Source: Isochrysis galbana
Lineage: Eukaryota > Haptophyta > Isochrysidales > Isochrysidaceae
Reading direction: 5' to 3'
Assembly (NCBI GenBank): GCA_018136815.1
Contig: CM030938.1
Location: forward strand, 5,852,494-5,916,493
DNA length: 64,000 nucleotides
The notes under the pieces are model-generated. The model was not told where the DNA came from. It was given only the letters and a program-made list of their open reading frames with translations, and ran no database searches. This document shows, piece after piece, positions 31,600 through 45,240 of the stretch. Both the position numbers and the translations under genes were made by a program. Each line of letters starts with the position of its first letter. The stretch's first letter is position 1.

Positions 31600-33841
31600 T
31601 TCTCGGTGGTGGCAGTCGCCTCGCTTGCCGCTTCATCCCCGATCCCGTCCTATGAAGTGAACGTGGACGTGAGGGAATAGTTGGAACGCGATGTGAGCCT
31701 CTTGGTTCCAGCCGGGACTCCATGAGACCAGCGAGCCAGCAGTACGTACCTGTTGTGCGGCCCTCGTGCACGTACGCGATTTGTGGCCGATGCCACCGCA
31801 CGCCGAGCAGCGCTGGGGCTTGTTCTTTCGCGAAGAGTGCATCTAGAAAGTCAAGAGCAGGCAAGGCACCCAGGGGCGGGAGGGCTCAGAGGGAGAGTCG
31901 GTTGGTCGGGGCAATCCTAGGGTAAAGCAGTTGGCGGGCGGACGATGGCTGCAATGCCTTTGGAGGTGCGGACAGTAACTCGACCTTGCGTATGCCTCCT
32001 TGTGACGATGCCTCTTTCACCATAGAGTAGGTGTCCCTCAACTGTATGATAGCGCTCGCCAGCTGGTCGCGCAGTTCGCAGAGAGATCTGTTGGAGGGAT
32101 CCGCTTGAAGCATCTGTGCAAGATGGCGCGGGTGGCGGCATGTGAGCATTGTGGCGCCCACACACGCGAGAGGGAAACCTTGGCCGCGGCGTCGAAACCA
32201 GGGGCGCGTGCGGATGTTTTCGCAGGTTACGCCAGGCGTTGATCATGTTTAGAGTCTGCATACGCTCCACCAACACGAGTGGTGAAACTCGCAGTGTTGA
32301 AAGCCAATGCGCAGCACACGTACAGAATGCCTGTCGTGCAGCGATCCTTACAGTGCAGTGCGCAAGGGCTGGGGCAGATGGCAAAGCTGGGCGGGTGCGC
32401 CAGCTTCAGCGCACTCCACCTGTAGCACCCTCGCGTGGTGTTCGGTGCACGAGAGGAGCGAACTCTCGAGATCGTCCCGCGTTGGCTCTCTCGTCTCGTT
32501 GGTGCTGCTGGAAGGCTCGAGACCGCTGTAGCTAGAGCGCTCGCCTGTGGCGGTGATGGCACGGTGAAGTCGGCGAGGGCAGGGCACGGCACATGTCGTG
32601 CAAGCGGCGAGTGGGCGCATCTGGGCGCGACGGCTTGGCGACCTGTGTCTTCGGGCGAGGTGGAAGAATCCGTCGGTAGCCCGAGGTCTGCGACAGCATG
32701 CGTCGGATGGGTGGGCAGCTTACCGGCTGGGGCAAGGGCGGCCGCGAGCGGGGCGGCGCTTCGGTGACAAGGGGCGGGATGATTTCGGGCGAAAGGTCCA
32801 CCGGCTTGTTCGAAGGCTGGCTTATTGATCGGGGCACTGCCCTTTCTGCGAAAGCGACGTGGGGGGGGTGATGAACCGTCAGCACTGATCACACCGCCGC
32901 GTGCGCACGAGCTAGTGCAGCAAGACGTCATGGACTGAGTTGGTGAGTGGCTCTCACAGCCCCCTCTGAGAGGTACAACTTCGAAATCAAGTGTCTCGAG
33001 CGCTTTGTGAAGAGGAAGCGAGGAGAAGTAAGGAGGGAGTGAGGGAGGGAAGGAACGGAAAGAGCGAAAGGAAAGAATAGAAGGGAGAAAAGTGACTGGC
33101 TCCCCATCGACCACTTGTGAAGCTACCCCCCCCCATCCACTCTCTCAGGCAGCTTGACGTCAGATGCCTTTCTGTGCTGGGGGGTTGGCATGGCATGTTC
33201 AAGGTTGGGTATTGAACGGAAGGTAGAAAGAAGGTCAAGGCGCGGACAAGAGCAGGGTGTTGGCGCGGCAAGCCACTGATTCGAAAAGATTGACATGGTG
33301 CGTGTCGCAGCTCTGGGAGGTTTGAAGGAGGGGCAAGGAAGAAGGCGCACAAGGAGCAAGGGTAGCAAGGTGCAGACGACAGACCGGCTTGGCTTCGCAA
33401 AGGATGGCCCTCTGTCTGGCCAACTCATGAGACTCAAAACACCGAACGTGTGGGCGTGAAGGAAGGCGTGGTGGAGCGCGACTGGGAGTAGCGAATCTTC
33501 GGGTGTGTAGTTGCTAGGAGGAGGGCGGAGGGAAGGGGAGAAAAGGCACCACCACTTCGCTCTATCTGACAGCTCGATTTCGCTATCTCCGCAGCGTAGG
33601 AGGTGATGGTGGGAGAGGTGGAAGATGGACGGGAGAGGAGGAGGGGGGGCTGGCGTTGAGAGTTGGAGGCAGAGAGTGAGGCAGAGGTCGTGGGAGGGGT
33701 GCCCACTCACTGTGGAAGCTGCACGTCGAAGGTCTCTCCGCACTCGGAGCAAAGAACAGAGGTAAGGTCGAGATCGAGCGAGGCCTGCAAGCTGCAGCCG
33801 CAGCCTGGGCAGCCGAACTGGTAGAGCGGTGCCCGAGGCAT
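31600..33841 (-). CDS. Zinc-ribbon and zinc-knuckle protein, exon structure partly unresolved
   Basis: The first exon is clear: ATG at 33841, MPRAPLYQFGCPGCGCSLQA, then VLCSECGETFDVQLP, making a C-x2-C...C-x2-C ribbon, ending at a strong donor CA|GTGAGT (33711). The last clear exon (31750-31842) carries RCSACGGIGHKSRTC, a C-x2-C-x4-H-x4-C knuckle, between TTTCTAG and CAG|GTACGT. Between them lie probable exons, including ELRDQLASAIIQLRDTYSMV near 32000-32110 and a proline-rich segment at 32643-32845 whose frame I could not fix. The ribbon resembles YABBY-like N-terminal zinc fingers of algal proteins, so a nuclear nucleic-acid-binding role is inferred. Coding between 31600 and 31690 is tentative. 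Confidence 0.5.
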
Positions 33842-33889
33842 AGCAGCCCGCGCGCCCGGCCTGACACGTAGGATTAGGGTTGGGGAAGG

Positions 33890-35440
<1,551 letters not shown>

Positions 35441-35870
35441 CGCGTGGCGGTGTGGGCGGCCAAATACATATGAAAGACACCTCAACTAGAGCAGATTGGA
35501 GAGAGGCGTCGACCGACGCGTGGCGGGCGGAGCCTGCGCTCCCTGAGCTTCATTCTTTTGAACACTTTCTCCTCGGTCGCGGCGCGCCAAAGGAGCGGGA
35601 CGAGATGGGAAACACGGATTCTTCACCGTAGTTGGCCAGAGGTCACATACATATGTATCTGGCTGTGTTATTTCAGGCGCGTCCTGGGTTGTAGGCCTCG
35701 AATGTATTCGGCTCTATTCGTAGGCCCCAGCACCGTATTTCCCATCGAGGGCAATGGGACTAGCGCTAGCGCTCACTCAAGACGGCACTCCCTGCCGCGG
35801 CAAGCGCAAGCGCAAGCACCCTTCCCCCTTATGCCACCCAGCTCTTCACTAACTTTCCCCCCTCTCTCCT
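35441..35870. other. Intergenic region without recognised gene
   Basis: Mixed-composition sequence between the GA block and the dispersed repeat. Nothing recognisable was found. Confidence 0.5.
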
Positions 35871-36030
35871 AGCCCGGTCACTCACTAGGGGGGTGCGGAG
35901 AGCAACATCGGTAACGAGCAAACGGAAGCCTAAATAAGCTCCCAATAGGTTCTGGTATGAGAGATGAGCAAAAAAAATGGGGGCTCCTCCGGCGAAATTT
36001 TCGAAAAATGGCCAATTTCAGGCCTCCGAA
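35871..36030 (-). repeat. Dispersed repeat, inverted copy of 25360-25513
   Basis: Begins TAGCCCGGTCACTCACTAGG. Its reverse complement aligns with 25360-25513 through GGAGCTTATTTAGG and CATACCAGAACCTAT. The same end word occurs at 45612-45631 and, inverted, at 46500-46515. Confidence 0.6.
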
Positions 36031-36218
36031 GACCACATGTAGAAAAGTATCAGGGCTCCCCTCCGGTATATTTTTACTGATGCCCTTCATGCAAGGGAAT
36101 CACAACTAGTGACGGAGCCATGAACGCTGCCAGCGAACACAGTCCGCAACATTTGCGTCTCTACACATTTTATGATCATCAACACGCATTTCAATTGACT
36201 CCAATGTGTACATGGGTT

Positions 36219-37457
36219 TCATAACGACAACCGCTCACAAAACGCTACAACTGCCGCAAGGCGAGAAGGAGAAGGCCCGACTTTGCACCAAGACTGAACG
36301 GGCTGCCGGCACTTTGGGGTAAATCCTGTTGTATTGTATAACCCACCAAGCACCATATTGACAGATGACACCCTTGCAGCTGCGCCAATCGCCCAAACTG
36401 TCCGCGCGCACCGCGTCGAAATCGGCCACGCCCCCGGATTCAACGCTAGCGTCCCGGTGCCGTGATACGGACTAGTACCCAACTTTGAGCCGTCATCGAG
36501 CGCGCCGCCGGATGTTTGCGGTTGATCCAGTTGTATGGTATGACCCAGCAAGCACCATATCGACAGATGACACCGGGCCAAGTTTCGCACCTTCAAATGC
36601 CATCCATCGGAGTAATGATGCAATTCTTGCGCATACAGGATGTGGACTCCTCCTAATCTCGCTTGCGCTAGAGTAGATGCTAATTTATGTTTTGCTCCAT
36701 TCAAATTGTATGTTGCAATCTTTAGATCGTTATTATTCACCATGACGGTACAAGCAACTAGCTCCGTTAACGCAGTATCCTGGATATGCTTTGTTAGCTT
36801 TAAGATTGCATTTTACCATACAATGTTGTTTGCCCGTTGCGGGGTCCTTTTCCCAACATCCGGGGATGTCGTGGCTGGAAGAGCATTGGACGATTTGCCG
36901 CCCTTTCATGCGATTGTTCTTGCATTCGCCCGCCATGAATCGGCGGCAAGGTGCCGCCGCTCCAAGGCCCATAAGGGCCCTGTAGTCCATGGCGTTGCTT
37001 ATCTCGCGTTGGCGTTTGCGTTGCTCCGCTTTTGCTTTGTCTTGCTCGCATGTGCATTGGCGAAAACTGACTTGATTCTTGCGCAGATATGAGATAGCCC
37101 ACGGCTTATCGTACCCTTTGCAACCTCCGCTGGGGCGCCGTGTATGGCAATGTCGCCTTCCGGCGTCACGCATTCCACCGAGGAGCGGACCGCGTAGTCC
37201 AAGTTGAAATTCTCCCCATCATCGAGGGTCACGTGGAAAGTCCGCGGGAAGCGATGGCCTAGGGCAGTAGTGTCCGTGTATACGTAGAAGTGCCAAATCG
37301 GGCGTTTACCCGCCTCGACCTTCGTGATTCCCTCAAGCGAGGTTTTGACGCGTTGTTGGTTGCCCCTAAGGACATGGAAACCTTCGCGCTCCAATGCGCT
37401 AGCCAAATGTCGAGTCCTAGTTTTGTACGCCTTAACCGGGTCGAAGATGCGGAACAC
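36219..37457 (-). mobile_element. LINE fragment: Cys/His-rich ORF1 and APE-type endonuclease start
   Basis: ORF1 (37457 down to 36733) starts MFRIFDPVKAYKTRTRHLA and ends in a Cys/His cluster (CRRFMAGECKNN ... GYCVNGASCLYRH). It is broken by one frameshift near 37112-37122, after EVAKG. ORF2 begins at 36743, overlapping the ORF1 stop by 11 nt. It opens MVNNNDLKIATYNLNGAKHK then ILYAQELHH, matching the endonuclease start of non-LTR elements. It decays after about 60 codons into a local duplication. RT is absent. This element differs from the one whose 3' ends lie at 14.6 and 38.7 kb. Confidence 0.75.
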
Positions 37458-37750
37458 GATGTACGTGGCGACCTCTTTGAGGGATAAGGCTGTGAATATG
37501 TTTACTTGTTACCATGTTAATAAGCTACCAAGTTGGCTTCCCAACTAACACCCGCAATGCTGTTAGCACAAATCAACTAATACTATCTAACAAGATAGCC
37601 GAAGTCGTCTACCAATGTTAACACCCTATTAGTCCCCTTCGCCTTCGCGGCCCCCTGTCGCAGTGCGGAACGAACGCACGAACGAACGCGGACACAGACA
37701 CAAGAGCACGCGCGGGGGAGCACATAGGACACAAGATGAGAGATTCAAAA
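37458..37750. other. Spacer between LINE and hAT remnants
   Basis: AT-richer spacer with a small palindrome TATCT-AACA-AGATA near 37586. Probably UTR or terminal sequence of the neighbouring elements; no gene. Confidence 0.4.
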
Positions 37751-37751
37751 T

Positions 37752-38722
37752 TCAAAGCGCGTTGGCTGCTGCCAAGAGGCTATGCTCCAATGTGGAGTCT
37801 GGCTGAGCAGCCTTGAGGTCATCGTGCATCTTTCCTGCACGACTGAACATGCGCTCGACGCCCGCCGAGGACGCCGGACAACCGAGGTACTGCCGCGCCA
37901 TCTTGGCCAGCGTCGGCAGACCGGCAGGCGTTCCCGAGGCCGGATCCGCAAGGTTGCTGTGATCGCGGGCCTTCCACCACGCGAGCACGTCCAAGTCCAT
38001 ATTCTTTTCGGCGTGGAGCATGAAGTAGCGCTCAAGTTCGTCCGTGGTTGCAACGTCGCCATCATCCGGCTCGTCCAAAGGTTCGTCGGGGACGAGTGGC
38101 GTCGAGAAGAACGAGCTCGCTGCCTGCCTCCCAGCCGCTGGCGTAAGCTTCTTGCTGGGCTTTTCACGAGGGGCTGAACTGGTGCCGGCAGCAGGTGCAG
38201 CGCTGTTAGTCTTCCACTCGTTGCCCCACACGCGCCGCAGTAGGGAAATGGCATGCTCACGCTCGAAGTCCAAGTTCGTGCCCGGAGCAAGCCCAGGGAA
38301 GTTGAAGCCCTTGAAGCGCGGGTCAAGGAGCGTGCACATGTCCAATGTTTCCCGCTGGGCGATGGGGAGTTCGTCGATCCAGCGCCGCTTGAAATCTTCG
38401 TGAAGGAGTTGGCGAGCGTGGCGCACTTGGTGATCAATTTGTCCCACGCGGAGCCACTGCTGGCCGGTCTCCTTGTGAGGCAGACGCAGAGGCCCGTCTG
38501 CTGTGCCATCGATGAGGCGGTAGAGGTAAGGCAAAACAATCGAGATAGTGACGTAATTCGTGCCCTCGAGGTGCTTTGTCGCTTGTGCACACGGCGCGAG
38601 CACGGCCATGCTCTGCTCCAAGATCGTCCAATCCGCGTGCGTGAGGCGATTGTCCTTGTAAGCGTCATTTTTCGCCGCCTCGGAACCGAACTTGACGTCG
38701 ACACCGCGAAAACTCGTGCCAT
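37752..38722 (-). pseudogene. hAT-superfamily transposase, C-terminal part
   Basis: An open frame of about 320 codons without a proper start. It contains LDPRFKGFNFPGLAPG and a C-terminal hAT dimerisation domain: LDVLAWWKARDH, LPTLAKMARQYLGCPASSAG and VERMFSRAGKMHDDL. The frame extends upstream without a stop to 38722, where a LINE 3' end begins. The N-terminal half is missing, so the LINE may have inserted into it or truncated it. Confidence 0.8.
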
Positions 38723-39530
38723 CTAGCGTGGTGTCCCGCGACGAAAACCATCTTCGAGACCATAGACGCCCTCAACAACTACACTCCTCCCCCCAGAAGG
38801 ACACGCACACAGAAAATAAAGGATAGATTATTTGCATATCCTGGTACGAACACTCCCAAAAGCCTAAAAGCACTATACGTGATAGCGTGGAAATATATAC
38901 TAAGAGACTTCTACAGAGTAGAATTTGAGTCATACGAATACCACTACATACCTATCCTAGAGTCTACACTAGTGAGATTCACTACGTTAGTCAGGGGCCT
39001 CACCCCGCCAAAAGCGCACTGCTCTGCACGCACGCACAAAGCCGCTCAAGGGAGAAAGCCCAAACTCAAGAAATCGCTAGAACTCAGCGCCCCCGTATTC
39101 ATTGAAAACGAGAAAGGTAGACTACAACTGAGCGAAAACACCCGCCTCGTAGCAAAAGCACTTGGCCTCGCTGAAAGACTCGCATAACATGAAGCGTCGG
39201 CCCGGGGAAACTTACCATTTAAGAACGCGATCGATCACTATAGGTCATCTAAGAGGAACGCCGCGCACACTAAGCCAAGGGGCCATGGAACAACTGTAAA
39301 AACAAACGGGTCACTCAGTGGCACAGGAGGGAGCGGAGAACACGCCGCTGAGGACAAGTGCACACAGCTCCGCTCGGACCCCCCACATATCCCGAGCCCC
39401 TAAGTAGAGCACGAGGGGAGTTGCCGCAAGGCGGGGAATGAGGGTGAGGAAGGGAAGGGGGCGTGGCTACGAATATGCGAGTCAGTGCCACGGGGGAGGC
39501 GAGAATATTAAAAGGTTTTTTTTTCTTGTC
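38723..39530 (+). mobile_element. LINE 3' end (5'-truncated), same family as 14626-15567
   Basis: Nearly uninterrupted C-terminal coding reads AWCPATKTIFETIDALNNYT, then VIAWKYILRDFYRVEFESYE and KPKLKKSLELSAPVFIENEK, with a stop at 39185. The 3' UTR and tail GGCGAGAATATTAAAAGG plus T's end at about 39528. It parallels the 14.6-15.6 kb copy but keeps the frame where that one shifts. Confidence 0.75.
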
Positions 39531-40183
39531 CTCAGCTAGCTGGGCTAGCTGAATGAAGAAGGGAGTGTCTTCGGGTTCTTCTTCCTCATCTGGTGGAGGA
39601 GAAGCAAATGAGGTGGTGTTGTTTAGAGTCGGTTTTGGGTCCGACTGGGGGTCGGCCCGCTTGCGTGACTGCGGCTGTGGCTGTTGAGCTGGTGGCTGCT
39701 GGGCTTGCTGTTGTGGCTCTTTCCCTTTGTGTCCATGTGCGGCTTGCGCGTACGACTTAGGTGGAGGATTTGGCTGTTGGTTGGAGGGAGCAAAAGCTCC
39801 AGTGATTGTTTGTTGTGTCATGTGCCCGCCCCCGAGGGGTGCACAGATGGTAGGAGTTACCGCCATGGGGGTGGCAGCAGAGCTGCCACACCCCATGGGG
39901 AGTCCTTGAGTGGGTGGCTGCCCGGCGGCGCTGGCGTTCTGAGCCTGAGTCAGGTTCTGCTTGTCAGCAGGGAACAGGACTTTGCCTGCTCCCCGCTTCT
40001 GTGGCTGCCTGGGAGGCGAGGGTGGCGGCGCCATCTCGACGTCGTTGTCAGGCGGTGCTGAGGCCTGCGAGCGCTTCGGCTCCGGCGGCTTGGGGCGGCC
40101 CCGTTGGGGCGTCGTGACGGCGGGGGCTGGGAGAGGGGAGCGGTCGGCGCGCGCTCCATCGCTAAAACTATAACAATAGTTTT
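39531..40183 (-). mobile_element. Retroposon leader (MERAPTA subfamily), longest copy
   Basis: Reading minus: hairpin AAAACTAT-TGTT-ATAGTTTT (40164-40183), then AGCGATGGAGCGCGCGCC. A second frame starting MAPPPSPPRQPQKRGAG (40034) encodes a Pro/Gln-rich ORF1-like leader with PPKSYAQAAHGHKG and an acidic stretch. It then runs directly into the antisense of the 38.7-39.5 kb tail (KKKKPFNILAS). Confidence 0.65.
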
Positions 40184-40957
40184 GCAGTACTAATATCAGT
40201 ACTTACGGCCCAACTAGGTAAGTAAGACGACAGTACATTTGCGGTTGCGCCATGGATAGCTGGGGCTGAGAGCACGCGCTCGAGGCATCCGTATCGCTAG
40301 CAAGTTTTGTTGAAACGTAATACGATTGACCTCGCACGCACAATGATGGGGTACTAGATGGCAAGGAGTGAGAGCTGCTGCGCGCTCTCTCTCTTGCTGT
40401 GCACAACTACCTCCTACAACCAAGAAGAACGTCAAGAGGCGCCTAGCGTCCGTTGGCTGCTCGTGAGTTGGGCGCACTGAACACCATATGCAACCCCATG
40501 GCAAGCTCGGCATGGGCTACCCAATGAAATCCACCATTGTCGAGGATAGAGATCTTCTTTCTGCAACTCTAGCACCGACGGGTGTGCGAGAGCAACCCGA
40601 GCGCAACCGACGGAACAGCTGACCACGCGGCCACTTTGCGGACGGACTCGCTGCTCCCAAGTGAGAGCAACTGCCGGTGACATGTTCTCGTAGGCGGCGG
40701 GCCCCGCACGTGCCGGCAATAATGTGCTTCGGCTTATGTCATGTCGCACGATGCAGTCGGGTGAAGTCGGCAGCCAGGGCCGCCGAGCGAACACCACGTC
40801 GATAGGAGTGCATATTGGCGGCGCACTCCACGACATCGCCCCTAGTAGAGCGTGCCCAACGGAGGTGGCTGCCCTAGCGTCGCATCTTGAGGCAGGGACC
40901 CACGTGGATGTACGTCGCGTGGTGCAACTAACTGCGCCCGGAGAATGTTCGTTGCGG
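40184..40957. other. Intergenic region without recognised gene
   Basis: No convincing coding or repeat signal. It may include the 3' UTR of the membrane-protein gene to the right. Confidence 0.45.
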
Positions 40958-43900
40958 CTACTCCTCGGCCACCTCTGGCGACGGCGGCGTCGGCGATGCT
41001 GGCGATGACCCCGACTGCGCGATTCCCGCGGCGCACTCTGTGGCAAGTTCAGCTTCCGCTGCCCCCTCCATGTTGCGAGCGGCAGCCTCCACATCATCGA
41101 CAGCATGGAATTGGCCAGTAATGCCGGAGGTGCTTGAGTCGATCTTCTTCTGGAAGCCTTGCACATCCTTGCCCGCGCCCGACGCGGAGCCGCCAAGCAG
41201 CCCAAGCGCCGGTACGATGGAGGCGGGATTGTCGAGCGAGTTGGTGAAAAGGGCAAAGCCGAGCACGCACCACACCACGAGCGTGACGATGAGGATGAGA
41301 CCTAATAGAACGGCCATAATAATATCCTGGGTGCGGAGTCCATACCGCTTGAGCGTGGCGTGCGTGTTCTTGACCTACGGCAGGAAAGCGATGGGCGAGT
41401 GAGAGATAGACGGATGATGGGCTCGGGATTGCAAACGATGCGGAGCAATGCAGGCTCGTTCCAATCGCACCTCTTTGGATCCAAGGATGGCCTGCTGCAT
41501 CTTTTGCAGCGCCAGGAAAGAGAAAAAGGCGTAGGCGACTGGGACAGCGAGCAGCGTGATGGCGGTTATGGCGATCGATGGCTTGAGCAGAATCGTCAAA
41601 ACCATCCACGAAATCACGTTAAACATATAACCGGCCGAGCAAACTGCCGTCATGCCAATGAGCAGTAAGGCGATCTGCCAAGGCAGCGGGTGTCAGAGCG
41701 CGGCAGCACGGCCATGGCACGGTGCTGCCGGAGGCGGCGCGGGTGCACATCAAGGCGGGAGCAGATTCTCACCCAGCGCACGGGGACGGTGATGAGCTGG
41801 ATCATACTGTAGAAGAGGCCCTTCGTCCCCTCGACTAGGCTACCACATAAGGTATCTGTGACCTGCTTCTTCCGCGGCCCCTCAAGCTGCAGGTAGTGCG
41901 TGGCGCAGTAGAGGAAGCCGAAGAGGTCCTTGATCCATAGAAAGTACAGGATGTAGCTTGAAAGCGGTCGCTGCGAGCACTGCACCGCGGCAAACTCGTA
42001 CTCGTCCTGTAAAACCACAGGGCCGTGAGGACTGAGTGTGCGGCGTGACGAGTGAGTGATAGCGGGCACGATGGCTTCGGCGTTTTGGAGCGAGTACACC
42101 GGCCGCAAATCTCGATGCGCGTGCTGCGGCGTGCGCTTCACCTCTGGCTTGCACCCGAGCATCATGGCCAGAAAGACGAGCGGCATGCCGACGACTATGA
42201 TGAAGACCCAATGGAAGAACGCTGAGACGAGCGCATCGCCAAAGGGAGCCCATGAGGATCGGACCCTGTGGTGCACCGCGAGCTGGGTTGTGAGGGCGGC
42301 GCATCCGACCATGCGCGAGGTGCGGCTTGCGCTCGCCCAGCAGCGGGCGTGCTACGGCGGTGGGCTGCGCGAGGCCCACCACTGGTGCTTGTCATTGAAG
42401 TGGTGGTCAAGTGGCCAGGGACCAACGAACATGCAGTTGATGGGGTCGGAGACGATAAAGTCGATCTGTGCCGCAAGAGACGAGTGGAGGGTATGGTTGG
42501 CGCGGCGCGTGCTTGGCGGCCCGGGGACAAGAGCACCTACCAGCATGAGAGGCCGGTAGGTCAGGAGATTGATGTCGTCGCTCTTCAGCTTATCTTCGCC
42601 CCCCTCCACGTTAAGGTTGTCGTCAAACTGGTCAAAAATTGACCTGGCAATGTCCAGCTGCGCCCCGGAAGGGAAGTTGCCTGTGCGGATGTCATCCTGC
42701 AGCTCCTTGACCTGGGCGGAGGGGAGTTGAGGGAGGATGGTTTGTCGGCGGTGGGGGCGGACAAAGCTTGGTGAGCACGGTGGGTGATCAAGGAGTGGGG
42801 GCCACGCGGCGCTCACCTCGTGGTCGGCTAGCTCATCGACGATGGTCATGAATGGTCGATGCAAAGCCGTGAAGATGAAGCCGACGAAGAGCAGCGAGAG
42901 GAAGAGGTCGAGCACGAAGAATCCGACTGTCGGCTTGCTCCACTCAGGCGATCGCTCGCTGCAGGTGACCCACTCGAGACGCGAGACGCGTACTGACGGC
43001 ACATCCCACGGTTCCTCGTCATAGGTCATGCAGTCGAACATGTTCCAGTCGATGGTGTCGCGGTGCCACGCAGTTCCTGCACGTGCAGGCGACGTTATAA
43101 GAGAGGGTAGCGCCCGGGGGGCAAGAAGCAGGCGGGAGGGGCGGCTGCACCGTTGAGCTCGTGACGGTAGCCGATGGTACCGCCCTCGCGGTCGAGAGCA
43201 TCCATTAGCTGCGCCGTGACCGCGGCCGCCGCGATGTGCTCGAGGTGTGAGGTCACGAGCCCCGTGGTGCAGTTGTCATTCTGCGAGGGCGCGCATGCGG
43301 TGTGAAGGTGAGGGCGTTGCACAAGGCAGCGCGCACTAGAGGCGGTGCGCGAGGCATAGCCCGCGTCGACCTGCACATTCACGAGCAGCCTGCCCAGACT
43401 CGGCCAGAGAACGCCCAGCGTGAAGGCGCGCAGCAGGAATGGCGGCATCAAGAACATGATGGCTGACTGCATCTCGTAGTAGACGGAACGCTTGCGACGG
43501 TTGCCCGTCTCGACCGAGACCTCAGAGGCACCTGTGGCTCCGATGATCTCAATACGATAGATATCCGCCTTGAAATTACGCAGAGTGTTGTGTAGGTCAG
43601 TCTCACCGCGCGAGTTGGAGAGGATAAGGTACTGGCCGATGCCCCCGAAGCCGCCTACCGCGGTCGCGTTGTAGCCGCCTACGTCCAAGCCCGTCGCGTT
43701 GTAGCCACACTGCGGCGCCTCATACTGCGGCGGAAGGGGCATGGCGGTGGTCGAGAGGCGGGGGGAGCGGCTTAAGCGCGTGACAGTGATGACGGCGGGA
43801 TAGGAACACGAGAGGGCGCGCACCCTCATCGCGATTTGCTTTGAGCTGACTGACGAGTAGACGCCTAGCTTGGGCAGTGTCACTATCTCATGAGAAAGGT

Positions 43901-44022
43901 AGACGCCCACTGCGCAGTGAGGAGGACGGGTGCCGGTGAGTCGGAGACCGGTAGCCGGCATTCGAAGGAGCATGGGCGGCGACCGCACCCAGAAAAAGGA
44001 GTGCGACAAATGACGTGCGCAT
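40958..44022 (-). CDS. Multi-pass membrane protein with signal peptide, unrecognised family
   Basis: Exons on the minus strand begin at an ATG at 44022 with a clear signal peptide (MRTSFVALLFLGAVAAHA) and end at 40958 (SPEVAEE). Coding pieces read in order: GVYLSHEIVTLPKLGVYSSV; RSVYYEMQSAIMFLMPPFLL; a Cys-containing lumenal or extracellular region; PTVGFFVLDLFLSLLFVGFI; the hydrophilic DIRTGNFPSGAQLDIARSIF; FFHWVFIIVVGMPLVFLAMM; YILYFLWIKDLFGFLY; FNVISWMVLTILLKPSIAI; and IIMAVLLGLILIVTLVVWCV. Donors such as GAG|GTGAGC (about 42817) separate them. At least six strong membrane helices plus an acidic C-terminal tail are visible. Channel or transporter roles are possible, but I recognise no family signature. 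Confidence 0.6.
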
Positions 44023-44189
44023 CGCGGCGATCAGCATCCGCTACAGGAAGTGGGGAGGAGGGGGTCGGCGGTGCAAAGGTGAGGTCGCGCAGGTCGAGGG
44101 GAAAGCGCACCCCGCGGCTTCCGATCAAAAGTGCGGCCCATCCGGCCAGCGAAAGCGAGCGTGCACCACTTTTCTACTGCACCTCGCTC

Positions 44190-44654
44190 CCTGGATTCCT
44201 CTTCCAGCTGCTCCCAGTTCTCTGCCTCCCTCTCTCTCTCCACCTCCCTCCTGCTGCGCTGCCAGCCGCCCCCCTGTGCCCTCCCTCGGAGGTGTGGCCC
44301 GAAGACTCTCCCTCCCTCCCTCCCTGGCCCCACCCCCCGCTCTCACCTGCCCGCATGCCGCCACGCCCTTCAGAATCAAGTGCTCCGCTCCAGAAGACTG
44401 AGAGCGCTCGAGCGCCGGCGCTCGTGAGCGCTGCGTGGGCGGAGGCACGGCTGTGTAGGCGCCCCCCGCCTGTCGGCTGCGCAGAAAGGAGGCCGAAGGA
44501 GGCGGCTTCGAGGGGCGCGGCACCATACCGCCACCAGAAGAGAGAGACGCGCGGGAGCAGGGGGGTTGGGGGGCTCAGGAGGGAAGGAGACGACGCGAAT
44601 TGTGAGGGGGGAGTCGCAGCGGGCGACTGGTACGCCGAGAGAGAGAGAGAGAGA

Positions 44655-44686
<32 letters not shown>

Positions 44687-45240
44687 AGGGAGAGAAGAGA
44701 GAGAAGAGAGAGAAGAGAGAGAGGGAATCCTTGGCGGGGCGGGGGTTGGGAGGAGAGAGAGAGAAGGGAAGTTGTGAGAGGATATTTTGGGAATCCTTGG
44801 CGAGAGACAGCGGAAAGAGAAGGAAGGGGGGGTGCGGCGCGCGGCGGGTGTGAGGAGAGGGAGAGAGAGAGGGAGAGAGGGAGGGGGGGCGAGAGAGAGA
44901 GAAGATGTGGGAGGAGAGTAGTGGATGATCTAGAGAGGGGGGGGTGGGGGGGGAGGGGGAGAAGAAGCAGGCCCGGGAGAGTAGTAGGAGGGTTGATTAG
45001 GGGGGGCGCGGGGAGAGAGAGAGGAGGGGCGCGGCGGGGGGGGGGGAAAGAAGGAGGCGCGGCGCGGCGGGGTGCGGCGCGAGAGCCGAGATTCTTTGCT
45101 TCTTGGAAGAGAGGAGAGAGAGAAGAGAGAGAGAGAAGAGAAAAGGCAGCGAGAGGAGGAAGAAGAGAAGAAGGGGGCGGCGGGGGGGGGGCGGGGGGAC
45201 GAGTCTCTCTCCTCACCGCCGCCCACAGAGAGATCGCGGA
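44190..45240. repeat. GA/CT microsatellite region
   Basis: CT-rich then GA-rich low-complexity DNA upstream of the membrane-protein gene, with dense GA tracts at 44638-44735 and 44860-44905. Open frames here are Arg/Glu repeat artefacts. Confidence 0.8.
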
